Assembly (NCBI RefSeq): GCF_963678635.1
Contig: NC_087063.1
Coordinates: forward strand, 34,572,540 to 34,636,539
Direction: 5' to 3'
Origin: Symsagittifera roscoffensis
Taxonomy: Eukaryota; Xenacoelomorpha; Acoela; Convolutidae
DNA: 64,000 bases
Below the pieces are notes generated by a model that was given only the letters and a program-made list of their open reading frames with translations, did no database searches and was not told where the DNA came from. Position 1 is the stretch's first letter, and each line of letters starts with the position of its first letter. This document shows positions 1 to 12,720 of this stretch, in pieces. The position numbers and the translations under genes were made by a program.

Positions 1-853
1 TTCCGAAAGATCAATGTTTTCTGCAGCAATCGGTAACGCTGTCAGCCAGGCAGATAAGCTTCCTTCATTGATTCTTTTTACTGCGCGAACTTGGTCTGCT
101 GGTAGCTCATTCAATAACTCCCCCAACAACTCATCATGTTTTTCTTCCAATATTCGATGATGTTTTTTTCCGCGATCGAGACATTTGATTTCTGTGGTCT
201 CCATGGGAAAAACCGTGCTGATCAACAATAGCATCATAAAGAACCGTAACTGCTTCCGGTGACGTGTTGTAAGACTCATCAGCGAAACTGGTTGGGTTAG
301 ACACTCTAAGACCAACCACCCTTTCTTGCTGGCAAACAAAAGAAACATCTCTCCATTGATGAAATCGACGAAGTTCCAAGTATCGCAGGTAATAATTTCT
401 CCATCAGAAGGTTCTCTAGCGGTTGAAAAAGCTGACTAGAACCACCCAAAACACGATGGGAAAAATTCCATTCCGCTTGTAGGGACTGAGTCAGTCCTGA
501 TAAAGCACACTGTGGTTCTGCTTTTGCCACAAAAAAAAGTTTCTCAGTTTTGTCTACCCACTCAAGTTCTTTCTTTTTCAGGTAGATGTCCTTCTCATTT
601 CCGTCTCTAATGAAACCACCCAAAACCTTCTTCCCTTCCACTATAGTAATCGAATACTTGTCAAATATGTGATGCGCTTCATCAGCATATTGTTTATCGA
701 CAACCAGAAAATTTTTGGAAGGCTCTGGAAAGTAACCGAAGGCTGGACCTTCCTCAATCAAGTTTTGGAGCCATATCGCCAATTTCTTGAGTTTTGCTAT
801 GGCCGCAAAATCATCAGCAACCAATTTTGTAACACATTGTTCGGATCCTTTAA
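1..853 (-). pseudogene. R2-superclade LINE reverse transcriptase, motif C and C-terminal part
   Basis: Read on the minus strand this continues the RT of the array to its right. The segment 824-306 begins with VADDFAAIAKL, the YADD-type catalytic motif C with Tyr replaced by Val, then a thumb-like region (FGYFPEPSKNFLVV, KVLGGFIRDG). A frameshift leads into 379-134, which has the QQERVVGLRVSNP motif found after the thumb in this RT group. Another shift leads into 133-1, where SLSAWLTALPI is readable and runs off the left edge. Frames change at least twice, so no intact protein can be made. The clade call rests on family knowledge of the SxWLTALPI and RPIGIGE motifs; the exact family is not identified. 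Confidence 0.75.
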
Positions 854-1939
854 CTTCCGAATCAGGGTAAGAAGTGAAACACTATCAAAGAAACATTGCC
901 AGTGGGTCTGCCTGTGTGGTTCCTTCCTTACTGTATATCACTTCATCGGCGCCAGCAATGAAAAGCGACGCGAAGCCTCTGTAAGTATTGAAGAGAAATC
1001 TAGAACATCTAAGGCCACAATATTCGAGCATTCCACAACGCTGTTTCACGATTGAGCGAGTTGAAAGCATTTGATGCATCCGTCGACAGCATGCCACAGC
1101 CATCTTCCTTGTTGTCATCAAAAACATCAGAGAGCGCATAAATTGCACCTTCAACGCCAGCTTTCAGCCCACAAGCTAATTGATCAGTCGAACATGTTTC
1201 TTCAAGGTCAATTTTTGTGAATTATTCTCCGTAGACATTCACCTCTGCCAATAGGTCTCGCACGCCAGGACATTTATCAAGCGCAATCAACCTTCCAGAA
1301 ACCAGTGCTTGCACTTTCGACCATGTTAAGAATTGGTTGCACATTTTGTGGCGAGAGTTGCAACTTCGTCTCTCAAGTGGGAACTGGGAGCCCCATGACG
1401 TAATAAAACCGTCTGCCAATGCTCAGAATCTGTTCCCGAAGCTCCCGAACTACCCTGCAAAGAACGTGTCGTCTTTTCAATGGAAGCAGAACTGATTATA
1501 ACATCTTCAAAGTCGTGTAAAATTGGCACTTGCAATCGCGAAGAGAGATGTGACTTGTGTGGCTCTGGATGCTTTGATTTCAAAATCTCTAAAACCGTCA
1601 CACCTTTCTTCACCTCTTGCATCGGATCAAGCACACCCCCGCTTGTTCTCTCCGAGAGCCACCGCATAGCACTTCTCACTTTGCCTTTCATCATTAATGA
1701 ACCAAACACTTTCGAGATCTGTTTGTCGTCCAAATTATCTTGATTTACTTGTTTCCTTTTGCCATATCTCACTGCTTCCGCCAACAACTTGTCGAATTTG
1801 TTTTCCTTCCAGTCTTCAATGCGCCGTCCAATAAGTGTTCGAATGTCTTTTGATGCTTTAATCATTGGATCTCTTTGTAAGAAAACACGAGCACCAATCC
1901 ACAAATAAGCTGTACTCAGAACACGTGATCTGCTCCAAA
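854..1939 (-). pseudogene. RT array unit 1 (left-most)
   Basis: Minus-strand copy of the array unit. It encodes the upstream part (1904-1326, WIGARVFLQRDP onward) and the palm part (1419-1222 and 1154-885) in different frames. It carries a small insertion making AATAGGTCTCGCACG where other units read AATAGGTCGCACG, and differs near 885 (CTATCAAAG). With units 2 and 3 it shares a short deletion after the AAGGTC(A/C)ATTTTT stretch that unit 4 lacks. It joins directly to the RT C-terminal part at 853. Confidence 0.7.
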
Positions 1940-3021
1940 CTTCCGAATCAGGGTAAGAAGTGAAACACCATAGAAGAACATTGCCAGTGGGTCTGCCTGT
2001 GTGGTTCCTTTCCTACTGTATATCACTTCATCGGCGCCAGCAACGAAAAGCGATGCGAAGCCTCTGTAAGCATTGAAGAGAAATCTAGAACATCTAGGCC
2101 ACAATATTCGAGCATTCCACAACGCTGTTTCACGATTGAGCGAGTTAAAAGCATTTGATGCATCCATCGACAGCAGGCCACAGCCATCTTCATTGTTGTC
2201 ATCAAAAACATCAGAGAGCGCATGAATTGCACCTTCAACGCCAGCTTTCAGCCCACAAGCTAATTGATCAGTCGAACATGTTTCTTCAAGGTCCATTTTT
2301 TTGAATTATTCTCCGAAGACATTCACCTCTGCCAATAGGTCGCACGCCAGGACATTTATCAAGCGCAATCAACCTTCCAGAAACCAGTGCTTGCACTTTC
2401 GACCATGTTAAGAATTGGTTGCACATTTTGTGGCGAGAGTTGCAACTTCGTCTCTCAAGTGGGAACTGGGAGCCCCATGACGTAATAAAACCGTCTGCCA
2501 ATGCTCAGAATCTGTTCCCGAAGCTCCCGAACTACCCTGCAAAGAACGTGTCGTCTTTTCAATGGAAGCAGAACTGATTATAACATCTTCAAAGTCGTGT
2601 AAAATTGGCACTTGCAATCGCGAAGAGAGATGTGACTTGTGTGGCTCTGGATGCTTTGATTTCAAAGTCTCTAAAACCGTCACACCTTTCTTCACCTCTT
2701 GCATCGGATCAAGCACACCCCGGCTTGTTCTCTCCGAGAGCCACCGCATAGCACTTCTCACTTTGCCTTTCATCATTAATGAACCAAACACTTTCGAGAT
2801 CTGTTTGTCGTCCAAATTATCTTGATTTACTTGTTTCCTTTTGCCATATCTCACTGCTTCCGCCAACAACTTGTCGAATTTGTTTTCCTTCCAGTCTTCA
2901 ATGCGCCGTCCAATAAGTGTTCGAATGTCTTTTGATGCTTTAATCATTGGATCTCTTTGTAAGAAAACACGAGCACCAATCCACAAATAAGCTGTACTCA
3001 GAACACGTGATCTGCTCCAAA
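1940..3021 (-). pseudogene. RT array unit 2
   Basis: Minus-strand copy, 1,082 bp. It encodes the upstream segment 2986-2408 and, in other frames, 2501-2286 and 2296-1916 with the palm motif A region SMDASNAFNSLNR and motif B region GTTQADPLAM. It is nearly identical to unit 3, so the two arose from a recent duplication. Frames are broken between the parts; non-functional. Confidence 0.7.
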
Positions 3022-4103
3022 CTTCCGAATCAGGGTAAGAAGTGAAACACCATAGAAGAACATTGCCAGTGGGTCTGCCTGTGTGGTTCCTTTCCTACTG
3101 TATATCACTTCATCGGCGCCAGCAACGAAAAGCGATGCGAAGCCTCTGTAAGCATTGAAGAGAAATCTAGAACATCTAGGCCACAATATTCGAGCATTCC
3201 ACAACGCTGTTTCACGATTGAGCGAGTTAAAAGCATTTGATGCATCCATCGACAGCAGGCCACAGCCATCTTCATTGTTGTCATCAAAAACATCAGAGAG
3301 CGCATGAATTGCACCTTCAACGCCAGCTTTCAGCCCACAAGCTAATTGATCAGTCGAACATGTTTCTTCAAGGTCCATTTTTTTGAATTATTCTCCGAAG
3401 ACATTCACCTCTGCCAATAGGTCGCACGCCAGGACATTTATCAAGCGCAATCAACCTTCCAGAAACCAGTGCTCGCACTTTCGACCATGGTAAGATTTGA
3501 TTGCACATTTTGTGGCGAGAGTTGCAACTTCGTCTCTCAAGTGTGAACTGGGAGCCCCATGACGTAATAAAACCGTCTGCCAATGCTCAGAATCTGTTCC
3601 CGAAGCTCCCGAACTACCCTGCAAAGAACGTGTGGTCTTTTCAATGGAAGCAGAACTGATTATAACATCTTCAAAGTCGGGTAAAATCGGCACTTGCAAT
3701 CGCGAAGAGAGATGTGACTTGTGTGGCTCTGGATGCTTTGATTTCAAAGTCTCTAAAACGGTCACACCTTTCTTCACCTCTTGCATCGGATCAAGCACAC
3801 CCCCGCTTGTTCTCTCCGAGAGCCACCGCATAGCACTTCTCACTTTGCCTTTCATCATTAATGAACCAAACACTTTCGAGATCTGTTTGTCGTCCAAATT
3901 ATCTTGATTTACTTGTTTCCTTTTGCCATATCTCACTGCTTCCGCCAACAACTTGTCGAATTTGTTTTCCTTCCAGTCTTCAATGCGCCGTCCAATAAGT
4001 GTTCGAATGTCTTTTGATGCTTTAATCATTGGATCTCTTTGTAAGAAAACACGAGCACCAATCCACAAATAAGCTGTACTCAGAACACGTGATCTGCTCC
4101 AAA
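3022..4103 (-). pseudogene. RT array unit 3
   Basis: Minus-strand copy, 1,082 bp. Its upstream segment runs 4068-3451, longer than in units 1 and 2 because the 3480-3500 region resembles unit 4 (ATGGTAAGATTTGATTGC). The palm part is 3378-2998. It is a mosaic: unit-2-like on its left side and unit-4-like on its right, consistent with unequal exchange or gene conversion within the array. Confidence 0.7.
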
Positions 4104-5302
4104 CTTCCGAATCAGGGTAAGAAGTGAAACACCATATAAGAACATTGCCAGTGGGTCTGCCTGTGTGGTTCCTTTCCTACTGTATATCACTTCATCGGCG
4201 CCAGCAACGAAAAGCGATGCGAAGCCTCTGTAAGCATTGAAGAGAAATTTAGAACATCTAGGCCACAATATTCGAGCATTCCACAACGCTGTTTCACGAT
4301 TGAGCGAGTTGAAAGCATTTGATGCATCCATCGACAGCATGCCACAGCCATCTTCATTGTTGTCATCAAAAACATCAGAGAGCGCATGAATTGTACCTTC
4401 AACGCCAGCTTTCAGCCCACAAGCTAATTGATTAGTCGAACATGTTTCTTCAAGGTCAATTTTTGTGAACTCAGCCACACTTTTGCAAATTGTTCTCCGT
4501 AGACATTCACCTATGCCAATAGGTCGCACGCCAGGACATTTATCAAGCGCAATCAACCTTCCAGAAAGCAGTGCTCGCATTTTCGACCATGGTAAGATTT
4601 GATTGCACATTTTTGTGGCCATGGTAAGATTTGATTGCACATTTTTGTGGCGAGAGTTGCAACTTCGTCTCTCAAGTGTGAACTGGGAGCCCCATGACGT
4701 AATAAAACCGTCTGCCAATGCTCAGAATCTGTTCCCGAAGCTCCCGAACTACCCTGCAAAGAACGTGTCGTCTTTTCAATGGAAGCAGAACTGATTATAA
4801 CATCTTCAAATTCGGGTAAAAGCGGCACTTGCAATCGCGAAGAGAGATGTGACTTGTGTGGCTCTGGATGCTTTGATTTCAAAGTCTCTAAAACGGTCAC
4901 ACCTTTCTTCACCTCTTGCATCGGATCAAGCAAACCCCCGCTTGCTCTCTCCGAGAGCCACCGCCTAGCACTTCTCACTTTGCCTTTCATCATTAATGAA
5001 CCAAACACTTTCGAGACCTGTTTGTCGTCCAAATTATCTTGATTTATTGGTTTTCTTTTGCCACATCTCTTTGCTTCCGCCAACAACTTGTCGAGTTTGT
5101 TTTCCTTCCAGTCTTCAATGCGCCGTCCAATAAGTGTTCGAATGTCTTTTGATGCTTTGGTCATTGGATTTCTTTGTAAGAAAACACGAGCACCAATCCA
5201 CAAATAAATTGTACTCCAAACACGAGCTCTGATCCAAATACGAGCACTGCTTGAGATAAAATGTCCGCTCAGTTTTAATAGTTTTAAGGGCTCGAGGCCC
5301 AA
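4104..5302 (-). pseudogene. RT array unit 4, most complete N-terminal and palm part
   Basis: Minus strand. The 5302-4553 frame gives the pre-RT region (TLIGRRIEDWKENKLDKLL), and the 4718-4080 frame gives a continuous RT segment: CPGVRPIGIGECLRR, then LSMDASNAFNSLNR (motif A with the catalytic Asp) and YSRKGTTQADPLAM (motif B). Only this unit retains the stretch around VAEFTKIDLEE that is deleted in units 1-3, so it is closest to the source. A 38-bp direct repeat (ATGGTAAGATTTGATTGCAC twice, about 4585-4650) is private to it. Motif C is missing because the gene jumps into the array here. Confidence 0.75.
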
Positions 5303-8030
5303 CCCGAGATGGTCTATGCATCTGTTTGTTTCTCTCCCTGAATTGTCCCAGTTTTTTCATTTGCAATGCATTTTCAAAAAGCAATGCTTTTTCACATATG
5401 TTCCGGTACTCATCGTCTTATACTACACTAAAGTTTTGTTTAATATTAGGAAAAAACAAAATTGAAATTGAATAATTGAAAAGAATATTTTTTTAATTTA
5501 AATTTTTTTTAAAAAAAATATTCATACAGAAAAATTAGGGAAATTATCGACAACAAAAAGGAGAAACAACAGAAGGAATTAAACACTAGATAAGGGTTCA
5601 ACCATCAAGTAGGTACATATAGGTTTTTCTCTAACAATTAACAAATTAACAATGGCCGTAGTTCGAAACTAACGGTTTTTTTGAGGATTTCCGAAAGCTA
5701 GTTATGGGATATTGCTAACAGCGCGCTAAATAGCTTAGACCCCATTTACTGATACCGGTTTTTGTTTCTACGCGATCAGTACCATTCAAGAAAAAAAAAT
5801 AGATGCTGCGAAAACATGATCAAAAAACTTAAACGGATGACTATTCAAGATGAAGACAATGCGGTTTAAAGAAAAAGTGTATAAATTTAAATGATTTTTT
5901 GATTCTGTAGATAGAATTTGCAAAATTTTTAACAACAAAATTACAACCAGAATTGATAATTTTCACAAAAATTTTGTAGTTTCAAATTAAATGATGCGAA
6001 AAGACAAAATTGATGCTGCTTTGTCTAACAAATTTTGGCAAAAACCTGAAGTTCTAAACAATTTTTTGAACAAAGTGTTCTAACTAATTGGTCCAAATAA
6101 TTTCCTCTTTAACGAAGAAAAACTTTTTACAACAAATCATGAGTTCACTTAAAAAAACACATATAGTTGAATCATGGATGTTCAATTTCAAACTTTTTAA
6201 ACTGCTATTTCTTTTCTTGTTTCAGTATATTTTTTTGTTCTCCATTTAATGACATGGAAACAACTAAAAAGGCATTATTTCTAACACTGCTGATAATGGA
6301 TTCAAGAGTACGGTATGATAAGAAACAAACATCTGAAAAAGTACAACGCTATAAACAACCATGTAAAATTCTCGATTCTGATTGGCTGAAAAATCCCTAC
6401 TTAGAACCAAGTTAACCTCCCCACAAACGACTTTGGGGAGATGATGTTAATTTGGTCCACTCGCTTAAGCGTTTCAGATCAAAAATTAATTAAATAAACC
6501 ATTATTCTAAGGCGATTTTACATTAGCAAGAGTTGCATCTGTATGTTGTTGAACTTGCTTTATTATGAAAACCTTGAAAGTTTAAGGCTCTTTTCTTAGA
6601 GAAATTGTGGTTGCCTTGGCCCGAAGGTATGCTGTTTGAGTCCCGAAGGCAAACTTTTATTTCATTTTATTTTACAATAGTATCTGCTTTTGATTTGTCG
6701 GTTTAGTTGCCTCTTCAAAAAATTTGAAATTTCACGTGCTCTACAAGTTTATTTAAAGTGAGATTATTTTAAGTCAGAGTATTTTTTAAACTGAAAAGAT
6801 AACTACTTACAGCGCAAAAAAAACCGGGGTGTGGCAAATAAGGCAAAAAACAAGGATTCTAAAAACAATAGTCAGACTATTCAAATTTTCCCGGAAAACA
6901 GTTCAAACTCATACATAGTCTACATGCAAGCAATTGTAGACCTATCCTTAATAGAGGCTTGGTCTTTTTCGAAAACTTTCGCTCCATTGAATTTCACGGT
7001 TAAATCTGAAAGATCATTTGCTGAGGTAACTTACAATTTAACAATTTAAAGTATAACCATTAAATTCAACTTTAGACTGACTTTTTAACTGTACTGAATT
7101 ATTTTGAAAACCGATTGATGATAATCAAACTGTACCTACCTGCCTTCCTGATCTTTTGAAAGCTTTTGAATCGATCATTCTTGAGTTTCTTCAACTAATC
7201 TTGAAGAGTTCGTTTTCTCAAAAAGCTCATTTGATATGAACATTTTGTGAGCATCAAATTTAAAAAACTCATATCAAAAGTTAGCTATACTATTTTGTAG
7301 CGTTTTTCGTAACAGTTTTGAACCAATTTTTCAATTCATAATAATCTGAAACAAAAACAATCAAAATTGTGCAAACGCATTCAAGGCAAGGATGATGAAA
7401 AGCTTTTTGTCAAAAAACTAGAATAAATCAACCTAAAAACTTTTGGAAATTATCGCGCATTACTTACCAATACTATCTTCAGAACTCAGAGCAAAAGAAA
7501 TGGATCAAATTGTGTTTGAATAAACATGTACATATCAAAGAAAAAATATGTACTTTTTTTGAAATGAAACCTGAGCAAAAATCTTTCGTCTTATATCTTG
7601 ATTTTATACTCAAGTGAAAAAAAAACAACTATCAACAGAACACAGCAAGCATACTGAGAAAAACGGCAAGCCGTTAGGAAAAAGAGCAACCTATCAGAAG
7701 ATCCTTATTGCTTAAAACGAGATTTTCTGCTTTATTTGCGTTCGAGATGAGCCAATAACTTACGCCGGCTATTTTATTTTAAAAACTCAAAATTTTCAGT
7801 AAAATCACTCGGAAGAAATTAGTTTGCTAATAGAACCCCATCCTAAATAGGATTTTGCTCAATTACGAGGCCAAACTGTGAATTTTGTGCATTGTAATGG
7901 GATTCCGCGCGAAGCCAAAATCAGATTTGTCATGTAATCCGAACCATTGGTAAATTTTTTTCGAATTTCACTGCTGTTTTGGATTCCACAAACAAATAAA
8001 TAAGACATTGTACCGCTCAAAATTGGTACA
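5303..8030. other. AT-rich DNA without a recognisable gene
   Basis: Homopolymer-rich AT sequence. Short open frames at 6167-6415 and 6831-7049 have no motifs and look like chance. No LINE or LTR motifs were seen. Confidence 0.6.
6417..6440. other. Perfect 7-bp inverted repeat (hairpin)
   Basis: CTCCCCA at 6417-6423 pairs with TGGGGAG at 6434-6440 around a 10-nt loop. The adjacent AAA and TTT could extend the stem past a bulge. It stands out because the surroundings are very AT-rich. No role can be assigned. Confidence 0.4.
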
Positions 8031-8034
8031 AAAG

Positions 8035-8215
8035 TAGCCGAGTTTGCGGAATGCGCAACTGTGTTTGCGGAATCCAGAAAAGTTTGCGGAAGCCACAAAC
8101 AGATAGCAATACATGTGTTTAGTTAAACTGAGCTGTTGCGGTATCCGCACCTGTAAGCGGTATCCACAAATTATAAGTGGAATCCGCAAATTGTAAGTGA
8201 AGTCCGCATTTTGTT
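8035..8215. repeat. Degenerate minisatellite of GCGGAATCCGCAAA-like units
   Basis: About eight imperfect copies of a motif based on TTTGCGGAATCCGCAAAT-like words, spaced 20-30 bp (TGCGGAATGCGCAA, TGCGGAATCCAGAAA, TGCGGTATCCGCAC, GTGGAATCCGCAAA, GTGAAGTCCGCATT). The core GCGGANTCCGC is itself palindromic. The open frames across it are by-products of the repeat. Confidence 0.6.
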
Positions 8216-8344
8216 TGCTGATTCAGCTTACATTTAATTTTATACGTAGTAACGTTTTAATTTTATCTTTTATTTACAAGTTGGCCACCAGCAAGTTCAA
8301 TCTTTAATACTATGTTCATCAGCTACTAGTTGAAATACCTGCCA

Positions 8345-8475
8345 ATCTCTCTCCCTGTCAACCCATCTTCGATCTCAATTCTTGTAACCTTACTTCGATC
8401 TCAATTCCTGTCAACCCAACTTCGATAACAAATTCCTTTCGAACAGACGCAACATTGATATCAATTCTTGCTTTC
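8345..8475. repeat. Minisatellite of about 30-bp units
   Basis: Repeated units built on CTTCGATCTCAATTC followed by (C/T)TGTCAACCCA: at least three full units with partial ones on both sides. AT-rich noncoding surroundings. Confidence 0.6.
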
Positions 8476-8479
8476 AATC

Positions 8480-11060
8480 TCAGTTCCTGCAAACTGAGCA
8501 AACTTAGAAAATTCATCAAAATTCATCAGATCATTTCAATCAATGCAATTAAAACAAATCTGGTTTAGTTTGGCCTTTTTAAAATATTTTAAATAGCGAA
8601 ACCAGAACATATAGTTGGCTAATTTTACACTTTGAGAAAATATTTCTTGAAGTTAACAACTGATGTGTTCTTGAAGTTAACATTTGAATTAGCTGAAATT
8701 GTTCAAGTTTGATAATTTTTAACTAAGATTGAACTACTTAAACTAACTTGAATAAATAGTTTACTCCATTTGGACAAAATATTTTGAGTAGATAGTTTAC
8801 TCCATGAGAGCAATATTGACGGGCGGGCATAACACTTACTCCATACAGTTAATAAAATTATGTAAAATTAGAATACTGCTAATTTAAAAAAAAAACAAAC
8901 AGTCATAACAACAAACAGTAAAAAGTTTAATTAGTTCATTCCAGACTATAAAATTGAACCACAGCAGGCTCGGCAAAATTATGGCGAAATACTTCTCGGT
9001 AGTTATCTTCGACGGCATATCTACCTCGGCATGCACTTACATGGCATCAGATTGTTTTCATGAAAAAATGTCTGCGCTCGTTGAATTTGAGAGATTTGTC
9101 TCACGTTCGCTTTTTGCTGACAACATATTCCATTTTTCCCAAAGCACAGAATCCCAAAAATGTTGGTATTCAAAATCTTCTGAGGTTTTGCAGCACCTTT
9201 GTTGGGCTGCATAATCTCCCTGAGGTTATGCAGTCCAAAAAACTAGCAGCCCACAGTGTGGATGGTAAAACAATGGCTTTTCTGGTTACTTCATTGGTGT
9301 AGCTGTAACCAACATGAAAATTGATGTTTTTTGTCACAAGCCAACGCATGTTTTTTTTTTGCCGAAAACACAAAAACTTCGCTACTTGGGTGAATGATGT
9401 CTTTCAAATCGCAAGTAATATTGTGGCACTCTCAGGGTGACATTCGCATTTCCGATAGAATTCATTCCAGCAAATGCTCGGTTTTTTGGGCAATCGAATT
9501 TCAATTAATCGGCCGGAACTTTTCTCTGGCGTGCAAGATAGTCGTTCCTAGCTAGAATTACGAGTTCAAAAACTGTTCTAAAAGATAAATTTCTTTAATC
9601 ACAAGTTCCAGAGTCAGTTGAAACCGTATGAAATGTCATTGTCAGGATATGAGATGAAATCGATGATTATTTATACAGAGTATCAGGATATTCGACGTGG
9701 TTAATTAAAAGATTAGTTACACATTTGATTAACTACATGATAACTTTACCTGTTTTACACTGTTGATGCATAGTGCAAACTTCCACGGGATGTCGTTTTT
9801 CGGTCACTCAAAATAATCAAGGCGACACTAAATATCGTTTTGCGGTTTTTCCTCTTTGTTAGTTTTTTGGCCTTGGGCTGTGAGGGTTTTTGTAGGGGTC
9901 TAGGTTTCTCAACATCCTTGATGATGAGTTTTCTGAAATTGTCTGGCATTCATTCTGTGACTCGTTTCCTTGATTTGGCTTGTGACTCGTTTCTCAAATA
10001 TGAGTACTTAACGTATAATGCCACTGCCTGAAGGTTCATGTCACGCAGTACTCTTAGGTTTGTCGACCTAACGAACTGTGCACTGGACACAAAATAGGTC
10101 TTTGATGATGACAATCTTTCTTTAGCACTCCCAGCAGGTTTGAAAAGGACGATCCTAGGGGTTGAACGATGCCTTCTCCTATCTACCTTTCTAGAATTTC
10201 TTCTGCTGATGACACAAGCATCATTGTGTTAGTGGAGTTTTCTTATTTTCCACGCTGCTGAGTTTTATTTTCTGTCTTCTGGGACGCTAAGGTGGCGCTT
10301 CCCAACCAATCGGACCATTTCATTCTACACACCAATCAGTCGCTGATTAATGATAAAACTGCAGCATTTTCCGAAATTGTTGGACTTGTGCTTTTTTTTA
10401 CCCGAAAAGCTCTTCTTAGCATGATGACATGGATCAGAGACTCTAATATGAATGAACGTAAGAACGAACAAATGGTTGAAATTAAATAAGTCTTGGTTCA
10501 AAAATTGACTAATGACAATTTGCCTGATGCAGGACTAATGCGTCACTGATAATGGGGCAGCTTGAAGGATGAGAACTACACTCTAGTTTTTATCAGTGAA
10601 GCCGTCATTGACAATTAACCTTCCTATCATTAAGCCGTCATTATGGTATTGATGCTACAGTCGCCTAGTGTGCTCACAAGAGTGGAAATTGTATAAGCGA
10701 TTGGTGCACTCTTGTCTTGATCCGATTAGAACTGTTGTTATTGATCAAAGTGGTGCTGAAAAGACGTGTGCACTGTAATTTTGATGGGAGCTTGGGCGCA
10801 AAATATTTTATCCCCATCCTCTGCTCAATGTTAGTGGCATCTCAATTTTGATCTGAAAATTACCTGCAAGTTAATTATTAACTAAGTTTAATAATTAATT
10901 TTAAAAGCAAACACAGGATACAAGCATAAAAGATTTTGTTACAATAAAAGTCGGAAGATTTCGTCAACTACATCATAATAATTTTAGCAGCATGGAAAAG
11001 TCTCCCGGGTTGAAAACCCGATAAAAAAACGAGACACTCAAATAAGTTAATTTACAGACT
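8480..11060. other. AT-rich DNA without a supported gene
   Basis: Contains short local duplications (CTTGAAGTTAACA twice near 8645-8680; TAGTTTACTCCAT twice near 8757-8805) and scattered short frames with no motifs. Nothing could be assigned. Confidence 0.5.
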
Positions 11061-11073
11061 GTCCAAAAGCCGA

Positions 11074-12205
11074 ATGACTGCCGATAAAACAAACGGGACC
11101 TTGGCCCACAAAGAACAATTGAGATTGCTTAGTGCCATTGTCACGTTATTGTTTACATGCACAGAGATGGTGGAAAAGCATATCGTCAACACCACAGTAC
11201 ACGGTGTCTTCCTGGGTAATTGTCAACATAGGAGAAGAAACAACGAACACAAAATCGAGGAGCTGAGCATAGAACTAGCAGCCTGTGGTTATCGTTTTTA
11301 ATCCAAACTACTGATTTTTATGAAAAAATTTTGAGTATTTAATTTGATGACTCAATTTATGATTTCAAATTTTTGCGCATTCCACAAAATTCCAGTCTGG
11401 CTCAAAAAGGGTTTGACGTTTTACTATACGGAGGCCAGGCCCCATTTGAAGAGGAGCTATTTGAACAATGTTATTCAGCGTGTTTTTTTTTGGTACACCA
11501 AAAACCTGGTGACATCTTAAGTGTTTTTCGTCAATTTATTCAGGAACGCGGTATTCCGGGTTGCTCCACTGATCGAGCAGTTCAAACACCAGGTAGCTCA
11601 GTATAATTTATACATTTCGTCCAAAAGATTTCTTAAAACAAAATAAAAACCGACATGGAAGCCCTTGTAACCGGTTTCGTTTTTTGCATAGATTAGCATC
11701 ATAAAGCTGGAGCAGCCGAAGCGCTCCCTGGCACGTAAGATTTCAAGGCTTATGCCTTTGTCTACCATAAGCCTTGAAAAGTTCAACCAGAAACTGGACA
11801 GATTTACTTAAAGAAGATGTTTTGCAGGCAATGCTATGCCGACAATTTTCACAACGTTACGTCCATCAGGTGCAATGCGCGCAGATCTTCGTGCTGCAGA
11901 TGACGGCATCTCATGAGCTGTCGAGTGAGATAAGAAATATTTACACAAAGCAGAAGTGGTCAACTATTGACCTTAAGAAGATGGTTGAACATGTGTCGAA
12001 GCTGCTAAATGATGGATCAAGGAGAAATGTTCATCTGCTGGTGAAGTCCAAATGCCTGAAACTTGCCGCCAACTACATTGAAAATTTTCCATGTGAGGTT
12101 GAGGAAGAGTTGCAGGTTCGTGTATTGACTCAGAGCTGGGTCGGCATACGTGAATTGAAATTTCCCATGTTTGCTAGAAGTACTTATTTTTTTAATGGTT
12201 CATAA
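11074..12205 (+). other. Possible decayed coding segment, unidentified
   Basis: Three consecutive plus-strand open stretches (11074-11301, 11373-11606, 11774-12205) lie in DNA a little less AT-rich than its neighbours. The last encodes up to about 143 residues, but its apparent start is TTG; the first ATG is near 11831. The translation (for example KMVEHVSKLLNDGSRRN) is not recognised. CAGGTAGCT near 11588 resembles a splice donor, so these could be exons of a host gene or remnants of an old repeat. Evidence is weak. Confidence 0.2.
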
Positions 12206-12399
12206 AATATATCTCTATGAAAAATTCAGCTTTGAATGAGTAGTTTGACTTTCTTTTTACTATTTTTTGGTTTGCACTCGTTCAAGGAAGATGACGCGTT
12301 AGTGGGTTACCACAGCAAAGTAGTCACCAATATGAATGCCGACACCAGCACTGCTTCGAACCAGGAGTTCTCTGTGAACACGCAATGAAACGGCAACTT

Positions 12400-12720
12400 C
12401 TAGAGTATAAGAATTCACAATCTGTGATTATCAAACGCTCCTCAAAAGGTTCAAGATGTTAAATGGAGGAGATCACTTATTCCAACTAATATGTTTACTA
12501 CCTAGTAACTGAAATTTTTCTTTTTGGCTACCCGTCTGGTCAAATTTTCATAAAAACGCTGAATGACAATTATTTTGTGAGGTTGCAATTCTATGGGCCA
12601 TGTTCCGAAGATCCTTTTCCAAACACCAAATAATCATGCGAGTGGCAACCGGACAAACGCATCGAATGTCTTCGATGCTGACCACTGGCGTCTTGGGTAT
12701 TTCTTTTCGAAATGATACAT
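12400..12720. repeat. Dispersed repeat family D, copy 1
   Basis: Shares with 14990-15100 the words GAATTCACAATCTGTGA and GGAGATCACTTA(A/T)TCCAACTA, and with 15780-15985 the words AAAACGCTGAATG(A/G)CAATTAT, GGGCCAT, AATCATGC and GAATGTCTTCGATGCTGACCA. It is a diverged noncoding repeat, and the only copy linking the two halves found separately downstream. Confidence 0.6.

Larger units (their letters stand above)
854..5236 (-). repeat. Four-unit tandem array, about 1,082 bp per unit, of an RT gene segment
   Basis: Equivalent landmarks recur with a 1,082-bp period: the reading frame beginning WIGARVFLQRDP starts near 1904, 2986 and 4068, and the frame ending GADHVF stops at 1916, 2998 and 4080. 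Unit starts judged from CTTCCGAATC are 854, 1940, 3022 and 4104. The left-most unit is about 4 bp longer and the right-most about 53 bp longer (extra sequence near 4470-4490 and a 38-bp duplication near 4585-4650). Each unit carries the RT N-terminal and palm motifs A and B but not motif C, which occurs only once, left of the array. The array is therefore an expansion inside one RT gene. Confidence 0.85.

Noticed and set aside
11074-12205. Host protein-coding gene
   Set aside because: No recognised domain, the largest frame starts with TTG, and splice sites are only weakly suggested; kept only as a low-confidence segment.
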